Shown one piece after another: positions 5,071 to 6,476 of a stretch of DNA of 6,476 bases. Source of the DNA: BOG-908 sp964657885 (lineage in GTDB: Bacteria > Pseudomonadota > Alphaproteobacteria > Acetobacterales > Acetobacteraceae). The stretch is from NCBI GenBank assembly GCA_964657885.1, contig CAZZWO010000176.1:1-6476 (forward strand). Reading direction: 5' to 3'. The stretch's first letter is position 1; each line of letters begins with the position of its first letter. Below the pieces are notes generated by a model. That model made no database searches. It saw only the letters and a list, made by a program, of their open reading frames with translations, and had not been told where the DNA came from. A program made the translations under genes and the position numbers.

Positions 5071-6476
5071 TTGGGCTTTCAGTGGCACCGCGATGCCGTC
5101 GTACGATTGCTGGTTGCCGTCATCTCGGCGGGATATGCAGCGCCCGGTCTTGCGCAACCGCAGGATGCGGCTCTCCAGACCGCGACGCCCAAGGGGCAGG
5201 CGCGGCAGGACCGGCAGGGCAGCACGGCAGGCGTGCGGAATGGCCGCGTCGAGGAAATCGTCGTCACCGCCCAGAAACGCTCGGAGAACGTCCGCAAGGT
5301 GCCGCTCAGTGTCACGGTGCTCAGCGGCGCCCAGATCCGGGCGGCGCACATCCAGAACTTCGCCGACCTGACGCGGGCCGTGCCGAACCTTTCGTTCTCC
5401 AGCCAGGCCGGCGAGGGCTTGTCCACGCTCGAGTTGCGCGGCATCGCGAGCCAGGCCGGAACCGCAACCGTCGCCCTGTACCTGGATGACGTTTCGCTTA
5501 CGACGCGAAACCTCAGCACCGAAGGCACCGCCGAGCCGCGCTTCCTGGACATCTCGCGCGTGGAAGTGCTGCGCGGTCCGCAGAGCACGCTTTACGGCGC
5601 GAGCGCGCTCGGCGGCACGCTCCGCTACATCACCAACCAGCCCAAGATGGACGTGTTCGAGGGCAACGTCTTTTCCGAATTGTCCGGCACCTATCATGGA
5701 ACGTTGAATTGGGACGAGCAGGGCGTGCTGAACATCCCGATCGTCAAGGACCAGCTGGTCCTGCGCGTTTCGGGCGAGACCGGCGGAGACGGTGGTTACA
5801 TCGCGAACATCAACCCGGCCAACGGATCGGTCATCAAGGACAACATCAACTCGCAGGGCTTCAACGTTCTGCGCGGCACGTTGCTGTGGAAGCCCACCGA
5901 CTGGCTGACGATCACCCCGAGCACGTTCTTCCAGCGCGCCGACACGAGGGATGTCGACGCGCAGTACCTGGCGCTCCCGAATTTCCAGACGCCGAAGACG
6001 GTGGCGGAGCCCGGGCGCGACACGTTGATCGTGCCGAGCCTGACCATCAACGCCGACCTGGGTTTCGCCAACCTGATCGCCGTGACAGGAAACTACGAAC
6101 GCCAGTTCACCCGCACGCTCGACAGCACCATCTACGACAACCTTTCACTCTACCTTTGCGACCATGCCAACGACACGGCCGGCGACACCGCCGACAGCCC
6201 GCCGGTTCCCTTCTGCACGGACGATGCGGGTAACGGCGTCTATAACTCGCCGCCCGGCCTGTACGACGCGCTGAACCTGCGGCCGAGCGAGACCTATTAC
6301 AGCAACACGGTCCGGCAATGGTCGGAGGAGATACGCCTGGTTTCCAAGCCGTATGACCCGAACGGGCTGCCGTTCACCTGGATCGCCGGCCTGTACTATT
6401 CGGACGAACACACCACGTCGACCGACACCGAGTTCGTCAACGGCGCCAGCGCGATCTTCCGCCGCTTCGGCGTCAG
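5071..6476 (+). CDS. TonB-dependent outer-membrane receptor (partial, runs off the window end)
   Basis: Frame 1 is open from a TAA at 5044-5046 to the end of the window. It gives the first 468 residues of what is usually a 700-900 residue protein. The start is TTG-5071, backed by a strong ribosome site. The resulting N-terminus is a credible signal peptide: basic start, hydrophobic VVRLLVAVISAGYAA (10-24), cleavage likely after GLA (26-28). Mature features are the TonB box and its context EEIVVTAQKR (61-70) and the plug domain from about 74 (VPLSVTVLSGAQI), with YLDDV (137-141) and the hallmark RGPQSTLYGASALGGTLRYIT (168-188). Barrel strands follow from about 195. Residues 360-392 form a probable surface loop with two cysteines (C363, C382) and many aspartates. 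Such receptors move scarce ligands across the outer membrane using TonB energy. This one lies divergent to a PuuA-like gene, so an amine or polyamine-linked ligand is inferred; a siderophore or other ligand is not excluded. Confidence 0.9.
   Translation, partial: MGFQWHRDAVVRLLVAVISAGYAAPGLAQPQDAALQTATPKGQARQDRQGSTAGVRNGRVEEIVVTAQKRSENVRKVPLSVTVLSGAQIRAAHIQNFADLTRAVPNLSFSSQAGEGLSTLELRGIASQAGTATVALYLDDVSLTTRNLSTEGTAEPRFLDISRVEVLRGPQSTLYGASALGGTLRYITNQPKMDVFEGNVFSELSGTYHGTLNWDEQGVLNIPIVKDQLVLRVSGETGGDGGYIANINPANGSVIKDNINSQGFNVLRGTLLWKPTDWLTITPSTFFQRADTRDVDAQYLALPNFQTPKTVAEPGRDTLIVPSLTINADLGFANLIAVTGNYERQFTRTLDSTIYDNLSLYLCDHANDTAGDTADSPPVPFCTDDAGNGVYNSPPGLYDALNLRPSETYYSNTVRQWSEEIRLVSKPYDPNGLPFTWIAGLYYSDEHTTSTDTEFVNGASAIFRRFGV

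Noticed and set aside
4939..5697. 252-residue minus-strand frame over the divergent region and receptor start
   Set aside because: It lies opposite the receptor signal peptide and plug domain and would cover the whole control region. Its composition is that of a shadow frame.

Overview
The window is GC-rich DNA with strongly G/C-biased third codon positions and tightly packed genes. It holds a Tat-type exported flavoprotein and a TonB-dependent receptor with an 'EIVVTAQKR' box. This fits a Gram-negative proteobacterium. A gammaproteobacterium of the Xanthomonadales type is my best guess, but sequence reading alone cannot fix the taxon.

Layout from left to right: (i) bases 1-119 hold a possible 3' tail of an upstream gene, a strong imperfect hairpin (70-104) and a ribosome binding site. 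(ii) 120-2021 (+) encodes a Tat-exported FAD oxidoreductase resembling spermidine dehydrogenase (SpdH). (iii) 2018-3424 (-) encodes a 12-helix APC-superfamily amine/amino-acid permease whose stop codon overlaps that of the flavoprotein gene. (iv) 3534-4991 (-) encodes a glutamine-synthetase-fold gamma-glutamyl-polyamine synthetase (PuuA-like). It lies 109 bp upstream of the permease gene in the same direction, probably in one transcript. (v) 4992-5070 is a short T/G-rich divergent control region with a direct repeat. (vi) 5071 to the window end (+) is the first 468 codons of a TonB-dependent outer-membrane receptor. It starts at TTG, and no in-frame ATG occurs before codon 193.

Read together, the genes look like a polyamine capture and catabolism locus. 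The receptor would bring a substrate across the outer membrane. The exported dehydrogenase would cleave spermidine-like amines in the periplasm. The permease would import amines or their products. The PuuA-like enzyme would gamma-glutamylate the amine in the cytoplasm, committing it to breakdown toward GABA/succinate or beta-alanine-type products. The enzyme family calls rest on recognisable motifs; the shared substrate and the receptor's role are inference. No RNA genes, CRISPR arrays, insertion sequences or clear rho-independent terminators were seen.
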